From positions 64,001-128,000 of the forward strand of contig JAJEKV010000469.1 in NCBI GenBank assembly GCA_021234155.1: a stretch of 64,000 bases of DNA, written 5' to 3'. Below the pieces are notes generated by a model. That model searched no databases. It was given only the letters and a program-made list of their open reading frames with translations, and had not been told where the DNA came from. Source of the DNA: Isoetes taiwanensis (taxonomy: Eukaryota > Streptophyta > Lycopodiopsida > Isoetales > Isoetaceae). This document shows positions 12,943 through 25,700 of the stretch, piece after piece. Position 1 is the stretch's first letter; every line of letters begins with the position of its first letter. The translations under genes and the position numbers were made by a program.

Positions 12943-13290
12943 AATTCCAAAAACATTTTTATCGGACCAAAATCCCATATTATTATTAAAAGGGTTGATT
13001 AATATACTGGCAGGGGCTCCCAGATTTAGGGTTCCTCCTCCCCAAAATTTCTGTTGAAGTTGTTAAAATCCGGTTCTTTAAAGAGATAGAAAAATTTCGG
13101 TCAAAAATTTTTTAAAATGCTTGTAAAATGGGGCAAATTAGAGGATATTTTCCGGAAAATCCTGTAATTAGCAACAAAGCACCCATTTTGCGGTTTAAGC
13201 AAAATCTAACGGAGGCTGTTATGCGGAGGAGGATATGTTAAGTTTAGGGTGTGTTTCAATCTCGGCGTTTCTTTGCATGTGGCGTTACAT
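12943..13290. repeat. local duplication, copy A (empty MITE site)
   Basis: This block, from a TTCCAAAAACATTTTTATCG start to GTGTTTCAATCTCGGCG, recurs at about 13855-14620 with roughly 85-90 % identity by eye. In copy A the sequence AAAAGGGTTGATTAATATAC runs straight into CAGGGGCTCCCAG, whereas copy B has 423 extra bases at this point. Copy A therefore shows the state before the MITE arrived. Confidence 0.8.
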
Positions 13291-13851
13291 GGCGATGGAT
13301 TCATAAATTTTTACACCAAAGCATAAAGAAATTGTATATTCCATTTTGCATCTAAAACTTTTAGTTAAGTCATAAAAAAATAGCGACCACATGCATCTTA
13401 GGAACAACATTTCAAATATCGGGGGATAGTATGTAAAATCTAATACTTGGCCGGTTTTACTTGCTTCTCGAAAAGCTAAGCCTCCATAGATGAAGTATGA
13501 AGAGCATGAAAAACAACAAAGAGGATCTTATCAAGCCAAAAATGGCAAAGTAAAGAGATAGGGTCTTTGGAAAATCCTTTGTTGCCGCGGAAGAAAATAG
13601 AACCTCGGGTTCGACCTGAAACACATCTCACGATGTCAAAAACAAAACAACCTTTTCCAAGATTTTTATAGGATAACCACGAGGGCACGATTCATCGACC
13701 AAATGTCAATCCATGCAGTATTTTGCGAGCCTACCATTACGAGCCTAACATGCACAAAATGTTTTGATGCTAAAGAAAATGGTTGGAAATTTTGGAATCT
13801 TGGAAATTGTTAGCGTGATGGAAAGTTCTAAAACCTTAGGCCCAACCTCCT
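13291..13851 (-). mobile_element. LINE ORF1 (DUF4283-like) fragment, copy 2
   Basis: Second copy of the block at 2252-2710, from GGCGATGGATTCATAAATTT to the CCTTAGGCCCAACCTCCTTT end. It includes an additional segment encoding FHALHTSSMEA. The copies differ by many 1-5 base indels. It lies between the two halves of the local duplication. Confidence 0.5.
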
Positions 13852-13918
13852 TTAAAAAATTCCAAAAACATTTTTTTATCGGACGAAAATCCCATATTAT
13901 TATTAAAAGGGTTAATTA

Positions 13919-14341
13919 GGTTGATTTTCCACTAGAGTGGTGTCTCATATTTTTTAGCCATTTCTATTGGGCCCACATAAGCAAATAAGAAAAGAAATGA
14001 TTTTCTACTTTTTAAAATAAGACATGTCCCATTTAGTTTTTGGATAGTTCGGTTCCTCCTTTTAAGGAAATGGAGTCTTATTTTTATCTAGGGGATTTCC
14101 TCCCTGTATAAAATAAGGCAGTGTCACATATGTTAAAAATATCATTAAAATAAGACATGCTTAATTTTTTCGGGGTTTTCCACTAGCATTTTGATGGTGT
14201 CTTATTTTATGACACCTTATAGTGGAAAACCAACCTCAATTCTATGTGTCATATTTTTTGATTTGGAGTCATAAACGGTGTCATATCTCTATGTGACAGT
14301 CTTATTTTATTTTATTTTATGACTATAGTAGAAAATCACCC
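13919..14341. mobile_element. Tourist-like (PIF/Harbinger-type) MITE
   Basis: The element is 423 bp, has no coding capacity and is flanked by the direct repeat TTA (13916-13918 and 14342-14344). Its ends are imperfect inverted repeats: GGTTGATTTTCCACTAGAG at the left and, as reverse complement of the right end, GGGTGATTTTCTACTATAG. A 3-bp TTA duplication with G-rich ends is the signature of PIF/Harbinger MITEs. The paralogous block at 12943-13290 lacks the insert. Internally it holds several TCTTATTTTA/GACATG motifs and a strong secondary hairpin at 14174-14231. Confidence 0.8.
14174..14231. repeat. 58-bp palindrome inside the MITE
   Basis: GGTTTTCCACTA at the left pairs with TAGTGGAAAACC at the right, and an inner GGTGTC/GACACC stem lies around a TTATTTTAT loop. 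The outer arms match the left MITE terminus, so this may be an internal copy of a right end, i.e. a shorter element (13919-14231) nested or fused in the longer one. Confidence 0.7.
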
Positions 14342-14938
14342 TTATGCGAAGACAGGGCTTCAGATTTGGGGTTCCTCCTCCCCAAAATTTCCGTTGAAGT
14401 TGTTAAAATCAGGTTTTCTTTAATAGATGTTTCTGGTCAAAAATTTATAAAATGCTTGTAAAATCGGGCAAATTAGAGGATATTTTCTGAAAAATCCTGT
14501 AAGTAGCAACAAAGCACCGCATTTTGCCGGTTTAAGCAAAATCTAATCTGGAGGCGTGTTAACGGAGGAGGATATGTTAATTTTAGGGTGTGTTTCAACG
14601 CTGACGTTGCTGCATGTGCTCGACAACACCTGCCCACGATGCGACAAGCAACCTGCAAACATTAACATAAGGTAATATTCGCAAAGCCCAGGATTAGTAC
14701 TTTTGTTAATCCACATTGGTTTTGATCGAATTCAAACTTAGTATATCTGGTCATCCAGGATTGGTTGCTTCAGGAATTTTATAAACATTGATTGTTCTGT
14801 CAACATGGAAATTTTGTAGTCGACAGTAAGATGGACCCCAGCTTCCTGGATCGAAAAAATTCAAGGTAATTGAGTCGGCTGGATTGATTCTATGTGCATG
14901 GATTTAAAATCTTGGTATGAACCGCAAGTATTTCGAGA

Positions 14939-17790
14939 ATGGTTAAAAACTGTGCAGTCCCAGGGAGCGATCATCGAATAGACTGCCCCCAAGAACCTTT
15001 AGACTGGGTTCTTTTGGGTGCAGCTATTGCTGCAGCCATTCCTTTATCTTGCCAATGGAGTCATTTTTGCCTAGAGAAGAAAATACTTCAAGGCACAAGG
15101 AGGAGTCCTCCTCATCTTGAAATCCTCTTTTCGCCGGACTGATTTGGATTGTTTCAACTTTTGTTGTGAACAATCACTTCTATAGAACGAATAATGAAGT
15201 CCTTGAAAACTGTGCACTGTGGTTTTCTGGCTACAAATATGTCTTGGTTTTGCCCTTTGGTGGGTTTGCATTATTATGCGGCTCCATAAGATGCATAATA
15301 TGTACAAAAGGGCAAAGGAGTCATTATACAGTATAGCCACGCCAAGAGAAGCACTCTTGGATATATATTTCTTGGGCTCTTACTTTGATCCGCCAATCAT
15401 ACTATGTACTATTGCTACAAAAGCTTCCCAAAGGTTTTAAAGGGTAAAGTTCCACCACATTTGTGCACTCAAGATCTGAACCTGTGAACATCTAGACATG
15501 AATATAGTCGCTCATTACAGGTTATTCTTTTAGTGTATAGACTTCTTTTAATTTAGCAAAATTTGTCTTAGATGATTGTTATGTAACTTCCACCCCAATA
15601 GGTTGGTGTTCCTATACTATGCACGTTCTTGTGTTGATGCATGATGGCACATAATAATGCTATGTTCTAGAGCGATTTTAAGTTTTGAATGTTACTCCAA
15701 TATTTGTATTCCTTCTTCTGTTTTGATTAGCAGATTCTTTGTGTTTGCATTTTCGTTTGTGTTTGTTTTACGTACAGGTTTGTGAGTCAAGTGCTAATTA
15801 AATGTCATGCACTTTCATTATGACAGAAAAAAATCACTGCGACTTGACACAGCAATGGAAGCTTGGAACATTTCTTACTGTCCCACCATTATATTTTTCT
15901 GTGTTTTTCGTTTTCCTCTGTAAACCCAGAAGGAAGCACAGGGATCGTTGTTGAATAGACATACATACATGTGATACTGCCATTGTGGCATTTATTCTAT
16001 ACTTGCTTATTGGCTCCGCGTATATCCGCAAAGTACAGGCGTGTTACTGGGCGATGCTTCTTGACATTCTGTATTTGCTGCCTTGTTTTTCCACCACTTT
16101 TGGCGTCAGATGTGGTGGCCTGTATACTTGTGCTTATGTAGAACAAGGACTGAAATGGATAGATATGAGGAGGAAGGGAGGCACAATTGTGAATTGATGC
16201 GACTTCACAACTCTAAGTTCAATGTTCCATGTGAGAAGCTCTATTTGCTGCATGTGCAGAACTTGCAATACCACCAGACAGGATTAACAACGAACTGGTT
16301 TGTCATCTTAGCTTTATCCCTTATATTTGGTTGTGATAATTTTCCTCTAGAAAATCACTTCAGCCTTCACCCCTCATGCCCGCATGTTTGCCCACATGAG
16401 AAAAAGAATAAAAAAAAGATGAAACATGTTTAAAAGTGTTATTCTCATGTGCTGATCAAATGATCTGACTTGATTAAAAAGATGTTGGCGTGCATATCCA
16501 GTGAAGACAAGCCAGATTGAGAAGAAGGATAGAAGAAATTAAATTCCGGGTTCAGAGTTCTAGTCCCTTCTAATAACTTTCGTCTGCCCACGCTGCCTTT
16601 GCCAGCTCTGCTTCCATCAGACTTCTTACCAAGATAAAAATTTGGTTTCTTAACGGAATTTATGTCAGGCAATTCACTGTTGGCCCGGGCTATCAGTCAA
16701 TCTAGTTTATCTCTCTTGAAAGCAAACACCATGGCTAACAATAAAAATATAGGTTATTTAGGCGCTTGGAACTCTTTCAATCCTTTTGTCTTTATATGAT
16801 AGAAAATCAAAACAGTTAACAAGAGATTGACTATTGAAGAACTTGCATTACCTTTGATAAGAGGGATTAGATATAATAAAGGCATTAAAAGGTACAGCAA
16901 GGGTATGAAGTTACTAACTAAATAACAGATACTATAGCTGTCTTTTGGTGCTTTTGTGAGTATGCATGAATTGGGGATATTTGCAGCTTTGTAGGAGTTC
17001 ATCTGTCAACATGGCAATGAGCATTCACAAAGGAAAGTGCTTAATAGTGTCAGGAGACAGCTATGAAATTCTGACAGGCATAGTAGATCTAGATATTATA
17101 AGAGGATTCCTGTATTAACCGCCAAGGATCAAATGCTTTTTTTGTTGATAATGTAAAATTGGTCTATGAAACTGTTTTCTTGAATCATATGATCTCATCT
17201 CAAACTTCAAAGGGAAAAATAAGATACACAGCCATATGTACTCTTTGTGCTTATGACTATGGGTGATGCCATAATTTGCAGAGGTACTGTGGATCCGTGC
17301 TGAATCTAACTATCCCTATAAAGATTGCTGTCCAGTTTTTTTTTCATGAATCTTCCAGGGCTCTCAGCCTCTGTAGCACACTACTATTCTGGAGCAGTAT
17401 TAAAGAAAAGATGCTATTGAAAGCCACCATTGGCAACAGTATTTTTGCATTATAAGCGTAATTCAGGCTGCTGGTTCAAAGGGCACATGTTGGCATCCAT
17501 TCAATTCTGCTGCCAATGTTTACAAGTTATATCCCCATGTTTTGGACATGCAGTCAAGATCTTTGATGTACATTCAAGGGAAATTTCTAGTTGTGCAGGA
17601 AAAATGTCTTAGGATATATAGGTCAAGTAGTTGATAAACATATAAAGTCATGAATGATAATCAGCATTCACTGTATAATGTGCAGGCCGAAATAGAAGAT
17701 CTGAAGAGGCAGAAGGTCGAACTAGTAAGAAATATAAGGAAACTAAAAGAACAGCTCTCGAGGGCTGGTAATAATGGAAGGATGACATGA
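14939..17790 (+). pseudogene. 7TM membrane-protein gene relic, copy 1 (plant RGS1-like topology)
   Basis: First of three paralogues in the window. Exon 1 starts MVKNCAVPGSDHRIDCPQEP, followed by DWVLLGAAIAAAIP (transmembrane segment 1). A shifted frame continues with GLIW...STFVVNNHF and NCALWF (segments 2-3). The next exon (about 15833-16280) has WKLGTFLTVPPLYFSVFFVF, a cluster of basic residues, then AIVAFILYLLIGSAYI and ACYWAMLLDILYLLP (two to three more segments). The last exon begins at 17686 after TGTGCAG and encodes AEIEDLKRQKVELVRNIRKL, a coiled coil, ending at a TGA at 17788. The CP-x-DWV start and segment spacing recall plant RGS1, the membrane regulator of heterotrimeric G proteins, but no RGS domain was found. 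Breaks: frame loss after IP, a frame change in GGCTACAAATATG, and an in-frame TGA at 15952. Copies 2 and 3 show the ancestral reading. Confidence 0.5.
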
Positions 17791-18440
17791 ATGCTCTACA
17801 ATAATATTCCGAGTGGCTGTTATATGTGTAGTAGTATAAGCTATCCCTGTGTTGGGTGAATTGAAATAGAGCATATTTAAGTGTCGTTTACACAATGTAC
17901 AGGGACAGCCATCAAAGTATACACTGTTCAATAAGAGCCAGGTTACCTGAAAAACAACTCCCCCAAAAAAAGGGGAAGAAAAGTGCTAAATTCAAATGTA
18001 GTATAAGCACAAGCTCATGGGTATTATGTTGATTGATTGCTATTATAGACTACATTTCATGGCATTCTCTATCAATGGTATGGATCGTTATTGGGCATAA
18101 TTATACATGGCATTCAATTTTGAATATAAAAGATTTGAAAGAGCGTTCATAAGTATTTTCTTCCCTTTTCTTTTCTAACGGTTCTATGCTTTTTCTACTT
18201 TCCGTGATATAAATTCGATACCCATGGACATGGGTTAACCAAAGACATGGGTTAACGCCTCCTTGGTATCCAAGTGGACTGATAAAAATCATATTACATT
18301 AATTAAAAGTGGCCGTGCGTTGTTGTAGAGTTGGTGAGAAAGTCCAGGTTATTATAAGTGGTGGGGGGGGATCCAAATGGGTGCGTTGTAAATTGTCATG
18401 TAAGCTATGGCTTCCCCATAAACGTTAAAATACCATCTAC
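17791..18440. other. no feature recognised
   Basis: 3' flank of the membrane-gene relic. It includes a G-run (GTGGGGGGGG at 18360) but no coding or RNA signal. Confidence 0.35.
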
Positions 18441-18446
18441 CTTTAT

Positions 18447-18514
18447 AATACCATCTATCTTTATGGCACGTTGACAACATAATACCATCTATCTTTATGG
18501 CACGTTGACAACAC
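18447..18514. repeat. 34-bp unit repeated twice in tandem
   Basis: AATACCATCTATCTTTATGG plus CACGTTGACAACAT occurs at 18447-18480 and again at 18481-18514 with almost no change. A truncated, diverged third copy (TAAAATACCATCTACCTTTAT) precedes it. Confidence 0.85.
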
Positions 18515-19970
18515 GAAACATACAAATATTATTCTAATATGGTCTTTGTGAATTTATGGGCATTTTGAACCCGGATTTTTCGCGGGGTTTGGCGCGTTGT
18601 GAGTGGTGGAGCCATGAGCAGTGTTGCTAGTTAGCCCGACGGTTGTCACTCTACTCATGAAAGTTCTCAGATGAAATTTTAAGCGACTTAAAAATTTAGT
18701 CCATTCTTGAGGCCAGAATGCTTGGTTCATGTAGAAAGACAAAGCGCTTGTTGCATTTTTTTGCCTTTATTTTTGCTTTGAAGCCAATTTCTAATACCAA
18801 TATTTGAAGGAAATATTGGTTTGCGGCCGGAGGCTGTTGCTTGAGGGATGGAGATATCACAAATGCTTTTTAGAAACATGAAGCATCAAAGCCCAAGAAA
18901 ACACAAGTCACGAGCGTGGCCAAAAAATTTATTCACGATGTCATTAGAGTTTTTCGTCGTTGTTTTTTTTTTTAGCACACCCGCCCCCTCTAGGACCTAC
19001 AACCTTTCTTGCAATTCTAGCCTATCCACATGTCTCTTCCACATCAACAAAATCGATGTGGCCATACTTAAAAACCGTCAGATCTATAATTTTATGAATC
19101 TACATCCATGAAAATTAGATAAGGCCCAAAATTTGGACGAATTTACAAAAGCCTCGTGCCATGGCATTCTTCCTTCTAGGCTTCTTTTTTTTTTTTTTTT
19201 TTTAAATCAACAATTTTCTTCTTTTCTTTGTCCATTTTTTACGCATTGCTTGATGGTGAAGGCATTGAATGCAACTCAACAATTTAAGTAGATAATGCGA
19301 CCTCAAAATTGAGGCAGAGTCCTTGATTTTTTTTTTTAACTAGCCAACTTTCATTTTTTTTTTAAAAGCCCTGGTTGATAATGGGCGAAATTTCAAGGTG
19401 GTTGAAATATCACAACCTCGAGGATATTTATATAAGATATTTTTGTTTCTTACAATTTGGGCACTTGTGCGTCCTGAAGTCAACACTTTCTAGATGCCTT
19501 GTTGTTATTAAATTAGCTTATGACATGGACTACTCTATCGTCTAGTTATTGTCTTTTACATATTGACAATCCTGTTAGCAATCCTTTTGCCAATCCTGTT
19601 AGCAAATCACAACTTGACACACATCTTCTTTTCTCTGCTTCTACATGTTGGGGGAAATTATCTAATACATATTAACTTTTTCTTTCTTTTTTTGGTGCTT
19701 TTATTCCCATGACTTTGTTAAAATTGAGTTCACTTCCTTGGACATGATTCTATTAAGTTAGCAAATTTAATACAAATCTAACTAAAATTATAATTAAATG
19801 CTTAAGCCTATAGTGATGCTTTCATGAATTCAAATTCAATTCAACTTTTGTCCAGGTGTTTTAAATCTATGCGACATGAAATTGTCAGCGGAGAAATTTT
19901 GTCAGAAAAAGAATCTCGGATGGGACAAACAAGTTGAGAATTTGAATACATTTTCACAAACCGGGTTAGA
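18515..19970. other. T-rich non-coding stretch
   Basis: Several T-runs (18962, 19186-19203, 19329, 19357) and no supportable coding sequence. The T-runs could be poly(A) tails of minus-strand retroposons, but no LINE end motif adjoins them. Confidence 0.35.
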
Positions 19971-19974
19971 CCCT

Positions 19975-20117
19975 TTTCCCCGACAGTCTTATTTTATGGC
20001 TGTCACATAATTATAAGACACCCTTTTAGGCTCCATGTCATACTTAAGACATGTCTTAAAAAGCAGTTTCCATTGCATTATTATGAACCGTCTTATTGAT
20101 ATAAGCGTGTCTTATAT
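19975..20117. repeat. MITE-related fragment (AAGACATGTCTTAAAA family)
   Basis: Contains CAGTCTTATTTTATGGCTGT, a palindromic AAGACATGTCTT and CGTGTCTTATATTCACC, motifs shared with the MITE at 13919-14341 and with 21066-21135. No clear terminal repeat pair was resolved. Confidence 0.4.
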
Positions 20118-20142
20118 TCACCTTTCGCTACACAAAAGATTG

Positions 20143-20280
20143 ATAGAAGATAGCAAAACCATTGAATAGTAAAACCATTGATAGCAAAACCAATTGGTTA
20201 ACAATAGCAAAACCATTGATAGCAAAAGATAGCAAAAACATTGATAGCAAAACCAATTGGTTAACAATAGCACAATAGTA
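20143..20280. repeat. short tandem/interspersed repeat of GATAGCAAAACCATT
   Basis: GATAGCAAAACCATT and GATAGCAAAACCAATTGGTT variants recur at least six times over about 138 bp; the longer unit includes the palindrome CCAATTGG followed by TTAACAATAGCA. Confidence 0.75.
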
Positions 20281-21060
20281 GAAAAAATGAATAGTAGAGC
20301 GTGGGAAAAAGAGGCGTGCTTCCTTCGGGCTTTGAAGGTAAATCCACCGACCCTCAAGCAGTAGCATGCTTCTCTCCGACCTCGCGAGTAATCGAAGCCT
20401 CAAAGATGAAAAAAGGTTGTTTTCAAATGCAAAAAGCTGTTCCATTAGGACGCCGTGGGTAGAGTTAATACAATATGATTTTACCTTACTTTGCAAAAGC
20501 GGGGCTCTGTATAAGCTTCGGCTTCAGATTGATATCGATAGCTTGTGGAATGGATAATCCCCCCGCAAAAAAAAAGTGATTCATCGAGAGGCTTTTCGTT
20601 TTGGCAAGTAAAACATGTTTATACCTTTGTCGTGAAAGCAAATCCGATGATGATGTTGAATGGGGCTTACGGCGATGACCAAGATCTTGAGCGGTCGCCT
20701 TGGAATTTTAAGCTTCGGTTTCAAGGATTTTTATGGGTTGATCGGTGTATTTTTGGTGTATTTGGATTTTCCGAGTTTTGATTTTCGAGCTTAAGGGAGT
20801 TGGGATATTTTAGAGTTTTCGAGTTGGATTTTTCATAGACCCACAAACTTCGATCTACAAATACCTTACCTTCTACAAACTTCGATCTGCAACACCAATT
20901 TGTTCCGACAAGTTGTCGATTCCATTCAGCCCCTGTCCATTCCATTCCGGCCCCGCTTACGCTTCTCTGCTTTGTTTTGTCAAACTTTTTTAGGACACGA
21001 ATCATCCGTGAGAGGGCTCGGCGATGGGTTTTCCCACAGGTAAAAATGAGACTACGAAAG
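20281..21060. other. no gene recognised
   Basis: Open frames of 60-90 residues exist on both strands, but none shows a family match or splice context. Confidence 0.35.
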
Positions 21061-21065
21061 TTTAT

Positions 21066-21135
21066 GCAGGGCCGCCATTTTAAGACATGTCTTAAAACTT
21101 GAGTGGAAAAACTATAGTGTCATATTTTCTTCATT
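21066..21135. repeat. second MITE-related fragment
   Basis: TTTTAAGACATGTCTTAAAA followed by GTGGAAAAACTATAGTGTCAT matches the motifs of the MITE family at 13919-14341. It lies just outside the left side of the hAT element. Confidence 0.4.
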
Positions 21136-22350
21136 GGCCCAATCACGACAAGCTAATTATAAAGACGGCTATGCCATGCGGGGGTTGAAATTGTTTGCAA
21201 GCCTTGCAAGACCCTAAAAACCATGCAAAATAAAATAAAAAAAAAAAAAAATAGATCTATATTTTCTATAGCCTTGCAAAATGAAAGTCAAAGAAAATTT
21301 TGCCATGCAACAAAAAGTCTACTTTTGACATAGCCATGCAATTATACCCCTATTTTTTAAATATGTATAATACATATTATATAGCACAATTACCATATAA
21401 ATACCGTAATGGAGAAAATAGAGTGAATACATACACAGTACACATATATAAAGAATAATAATTATTAGTAGCATTATGGCCTGGCATGGTGCCATTAATT
21501 TTTCCAACCGAAATTATTTGTTGGATTCTAAAAAATTTGGGGGCTTTTACGAAATTTTGGGGGAAAAAAAATTCTTCTTCTTTCTCTGATACGAACTACT
21601 GTCACTGTGCCTGTGGTGTCCGCAATCAACTATTTGGCAGCAAATCGGCAGCATGGGGCATCAAATCGGCAGCATGGGCAACAAATCGGCAGCAAAAATG
21701 CACGTTTTATGATCAGATCTTCCAGAATTTATCAGATGTAGCCGATTTCACCAGCCGATATCAGATATTTGCACCAGCCGATTTCTTTGTTTGCATCCAT
21801 TTGGGCAGAAGAATCATAAAAGGAACTCGAAATATGAAGTCCTTGAATCGATTTGGGGTTTATCAGAAGCTTGGCCAGTGCAAATCTTTGGGATATTTGC
21901 AAACGAGATCATCTCAAGTCTTGTAGAAATCATCAAGAGCAGAAAACCAAAACCAAATCAGGTTTGATTCTTAACCCTTTCTGATTCGCCTGCATTTGTT
22001 CAATACCAAAACTTAATGCAGTAGCACAAAAAAGAAAGAATGCATTATGGATTAAATTCATGCAGGCCTCTTCAGCCATGATTAAATTCATGCTATCGAT
22101 TAAATTCTTGATTCTTTTAGACGAGTTTCTTGATTAAATTCATGCTATCTCTGTGTTTCTCTGTGGGTTTATCCATTAAATTCATGCTATCGATTAAATT
22201 CATGCCATGTACTATATTGCTTCAGCAATTGTCTAATCTATATTGTATTGCTGTTGTTGTTTTTTTACTAAATCTGAATCTTTGTTCTTCTCCAGGACTG
22301 AAAAATATCTTACCTTGTTGCTTGTTGGAGACATTTTTTTGGAAGGAGAG

Positions 22351-22797
22351 ATGAAGAAGATGGGACGCCCAAAAAAAGACAAGAGGCAAGCTTCTCTGAT
22401 TTCAGTTTTTAAAAAAGCTACAGTGCCAAATTTGAATTTGCCAATAGAGGGAGTGGAAGGAAATAATTCTGCAGAAGAGAATAAAAAAAGAAAGGTCACA
22501 AGTGAAAGAGAATTCAGAGATGAATGGCTTCTTAAGCATCCTTGGGTTTTTAGAAAAATTCTAGATGATGGTCGTCAAAGGATGTATTGCTCTCTTTGTA
22601 TTAAACATTTGCAAGTTAATGCCTTTTCTAAACAAGGCAGCACTAACATTCAGTTACAAGCATTGGATGTGCATGCAATGTCACAAGATCATAGACTTGC
22701 CGTAAGTAAAGAGAGGAAGAAAGTTGTTCCACTAGAAGTGCATATCGATCGTATGTTGGATGCAGAGGCAGAAAGGGTGAAGTGCGTGATGAGAATA
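22351..22797 (+). CDS. hAT transposase, N-terminal zinc-finger part
   Basis: This is the DNA-binding front end of the transposase, 149 residues up to the break. The start MKKMGRPKKDKRQASLISVF is chosen because it opens the basic, nuclear-signal-like stretch (GRPKKDKR, later NKKRKV); the upstream in-frame extension is Cys/Phe-rich and unlikely. After residue 55 a BED/TTF-like finger follows: DEWLLKHPWVF, MYCSLC (C80, C83), then HAMSQDH (H109, H114). The frame then reads ERVKCVMRI and runs out after codon 149. In related plant proteins this point leads directly into the segment starting YFTAK, which here lies 3.1 kb downstream at 25889. The finger itself looks intact. Product activity would require joining across the interruption. 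Confidence 0.65.
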
Positions 22798-25700
22798 TCT
22801 AGCATTATAACAGGGGGTTTTGTTTATGTTTTTGTACTGTTTTCTCTAAGGTTTTCATATGATTTGGTGGCCGTATTCATCCAGGTGTACTAAAGAGTAT
22901 TTCTAGAGTGCAACCTTTTGTTAGACATTGATTTTTAGAAAAGGGGCAAATCTTGGGGTGGGGGCTTTTTGTCTTTGGTTGTGAATATCCTCCCATTATT
23001 TTATTTTTAGGGTTCTTTTAGGGGGTTTAATATCGAGGCTAGCATGCATGAGCTTAATGCCTTGGTGATTTTTCAAAGAATCAGAAGGGGAACTGCCGAA
23101 TGCATCTAGCTCAGATATGAAGCTTGCATTTACCGGGATGCATCATTTCGGATTCACTCATTCTTGGGATGATTCAGCTCAGATTTTGGTGGCTTTCTAA
23201 ACTCATTGCATTATCTCAAAGTGAAGCATTACAAAGCACATAGACCATAAGAGCCTTTATTTGAGCCCTTATTTGATTATAGAATTGAAGGTTTAATGTA
23301 GGGAAATGGTATCGGGGCCTCGAAATTGGGTTGAAAGAAAGAGAGTTGTGAAGAAATGCCCAAGGCAAGGAGGCGTTGATTAAAATTGTGCACAAGGTAC
23401 TCGGGGGATACGTAGTTAGGAAGGAGTTGATTTGTGAGACCCAAAGATATCTTTGGATGCGTTCAAACTACGCTCTAGTTCTCTATCTTATTTACAAGAT
23501 GGTACATGTAGCTGTAGTGCGGAAACAGTCGATAGTCGAGAATATGTAGTAGCAGACTTCTTTATGGCTTGTAAGAAGCATCGGCAAAAGGGTTTCGCAG
23601 GAGTTTCTTTGCCTTTATGGCGCAAAAACATATCTCGGGAACAAATACTTGATGATCTTGAAAACAAATTAGAGATCCTCAAAAAAATGCATCGCGGCTC
23701 CACGATTACGCATTTTCCTTTTTGGTTGCCCTAGAATCAACCTAAAATGGCAAGCATTGAGATATAGTGTGAGAATTTCTTAATTTGTTATAGAAACCTT
23801 TGTGGATGAAAAGTTTGAACATTTGTTAGCGAGAGTCTAGGAAGAGCATGTCCACGGTGATTGGTTCTTCAAAGCATAAGCTTTTTTCGATTATTGCAAA
23901 CATTTTGGTCATATGCAAATGCAATAAGCGGAGAGCGAGAGAATTTTGGGGATGCTCGAAATATGTCTTATTTAATCGACCATCTTCTCGGTTCAACAAA
24001 GAGATTCTCAGCCTTATCACGATTGTTGCATTGCCGATTTTTGAAGACCCTCTGCATAGATATTGTTTCCTAGATGCCCAACGAGGCTTGGTCTTTTTTA
24101 GATTCCTTGGCCCTGTAAAAGCAGCGAGTTACACGTGGCTCAACTTTAGCAGCAGCATAATTACCATGCTCTGCATTCCTTATGGCAATGGATCTAACCA
24201 GCCATCATCTTGTAGGTTTGATCTCTAGCTTTGGTGCCATATTTATAACATGTCAACACCTATCAAAAACATTTGTTCCTTGCCCTATTTCCGGCCCTCC
24301 TTATGCTTTTTTGGAGCGGATGTATTTCAAAATGATTATTTGCCTCAACCGCCTCAACCCGGACTCAACGGAGCTCTGTTTACAAAGCTGTAAGTCATTT
24401 TTTTTGCTTTATTTCCAGATTTGCAATGCTTTCACGCAATAGATTGAAGATCTTCTTTGCTTGTTCTAGTCCATTTCTGGCCTGAATCATTATCTTCCAT
24501 ACACTAGAGGCCGCTGATTCCAAATTGTAAGTGATTGGAACTTCATTTATTTCCTGCAAAAATTGGGTGTGAAGCTGATTAATTGTTATGATTATCCATA
24601 TTATGTTGTATCTTGGGTCTTCTGGGCATGGCCCAAATCATGCTTGTTCATACCATCGAGGCATTAGGGAATCAAAGGCTCTATTTTTCCATTAGAGCCG
24701 AGAATCAAAGGCTCATAGGACCTATGGCGGTAAGGCTCATCTCGGTAACTTCGACTAAGCGGTAAGAAAGAAATTGTTAGAATACCTTATACTTCAATCC
24801 ATTTTGCGGGTTCATTGGGATGAAGTTATTCTTTTGCACAAAGGCAAATATGGGCATCTATTTACGGCAAGATGCAAATAAGCAACACATCAAAAAGCAT
24901 CATTTTACTCTTCTATTACTCTTAGAAGAGACATGGCGCTTATGTTCACATTTGACATTAGTTCTTTTTTTCTTGTTGGTATTTAAATTAGTTTAACGTT
25001 GTTGTTTATTGCTACTTAAATTAATGTAATAAATTAACATTGTTGTTTTATTGCCTCTTGTATCAAACAAGCTACTTGTTCAATATGACTTAAACTCGTT
25101 CTTATATGTTTCTTATGTTTAGAAATATGCTTGTCCTTGCATTAGGGTTATTTGTATCGGCACGATAGTAGCACATGTTATCATATGCACTAGCATATGC
25201 ATGACAATGTGCAGTTTACAATAGTTTACATGATTCTTGTATTGCAATATTCAAATTCAGGATAATGAATACAATGATTACACAAAATGTACTCATAGTT
25301 GTTTGCAATGGAAATAATTTTATGCGTCTTGATGTTATTATGCTTTTTAATAATTAATATTTAGGTCAATAAAGTTTACCTATATTTGCTTTAGTTAGGG
25401 CCCGAAGGGCCCAAAAATTTTTTTAATATAACAATCAACACACAACTACCATTAACATTATTAATACAAACCATTGCATTTAACACATTTAAATTAAAAT
25501 CCCCCTTAAACCCCCTTTGGTTTGGGTGCATATTCACACGGGGGGTTACGTAGGGCAGCGAGAGCCCCAAAAATATATTTATATAAATACATGTACAACA
25601 TTAACACCATTAAGTACATTCTCTCAAATCTTATAGTATTTTGCAAACCTTAATATACAGGATACAAAAACTTGTACATGCATACCCCACAAACGAGGAT

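Larger units (their letters stand above)
13855..14625. repeat. local duplication, copy B (with MITE)
   Basis: Second copy of 12943-13290, interrupted at 13919-14341 by a MITE. Outside the MITE it follows copy A through GGTTCCTCCTCCCCAAAATT, AATGCTTGTAAAAT and GAGGATATTTTC. Confidence 0.8.
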
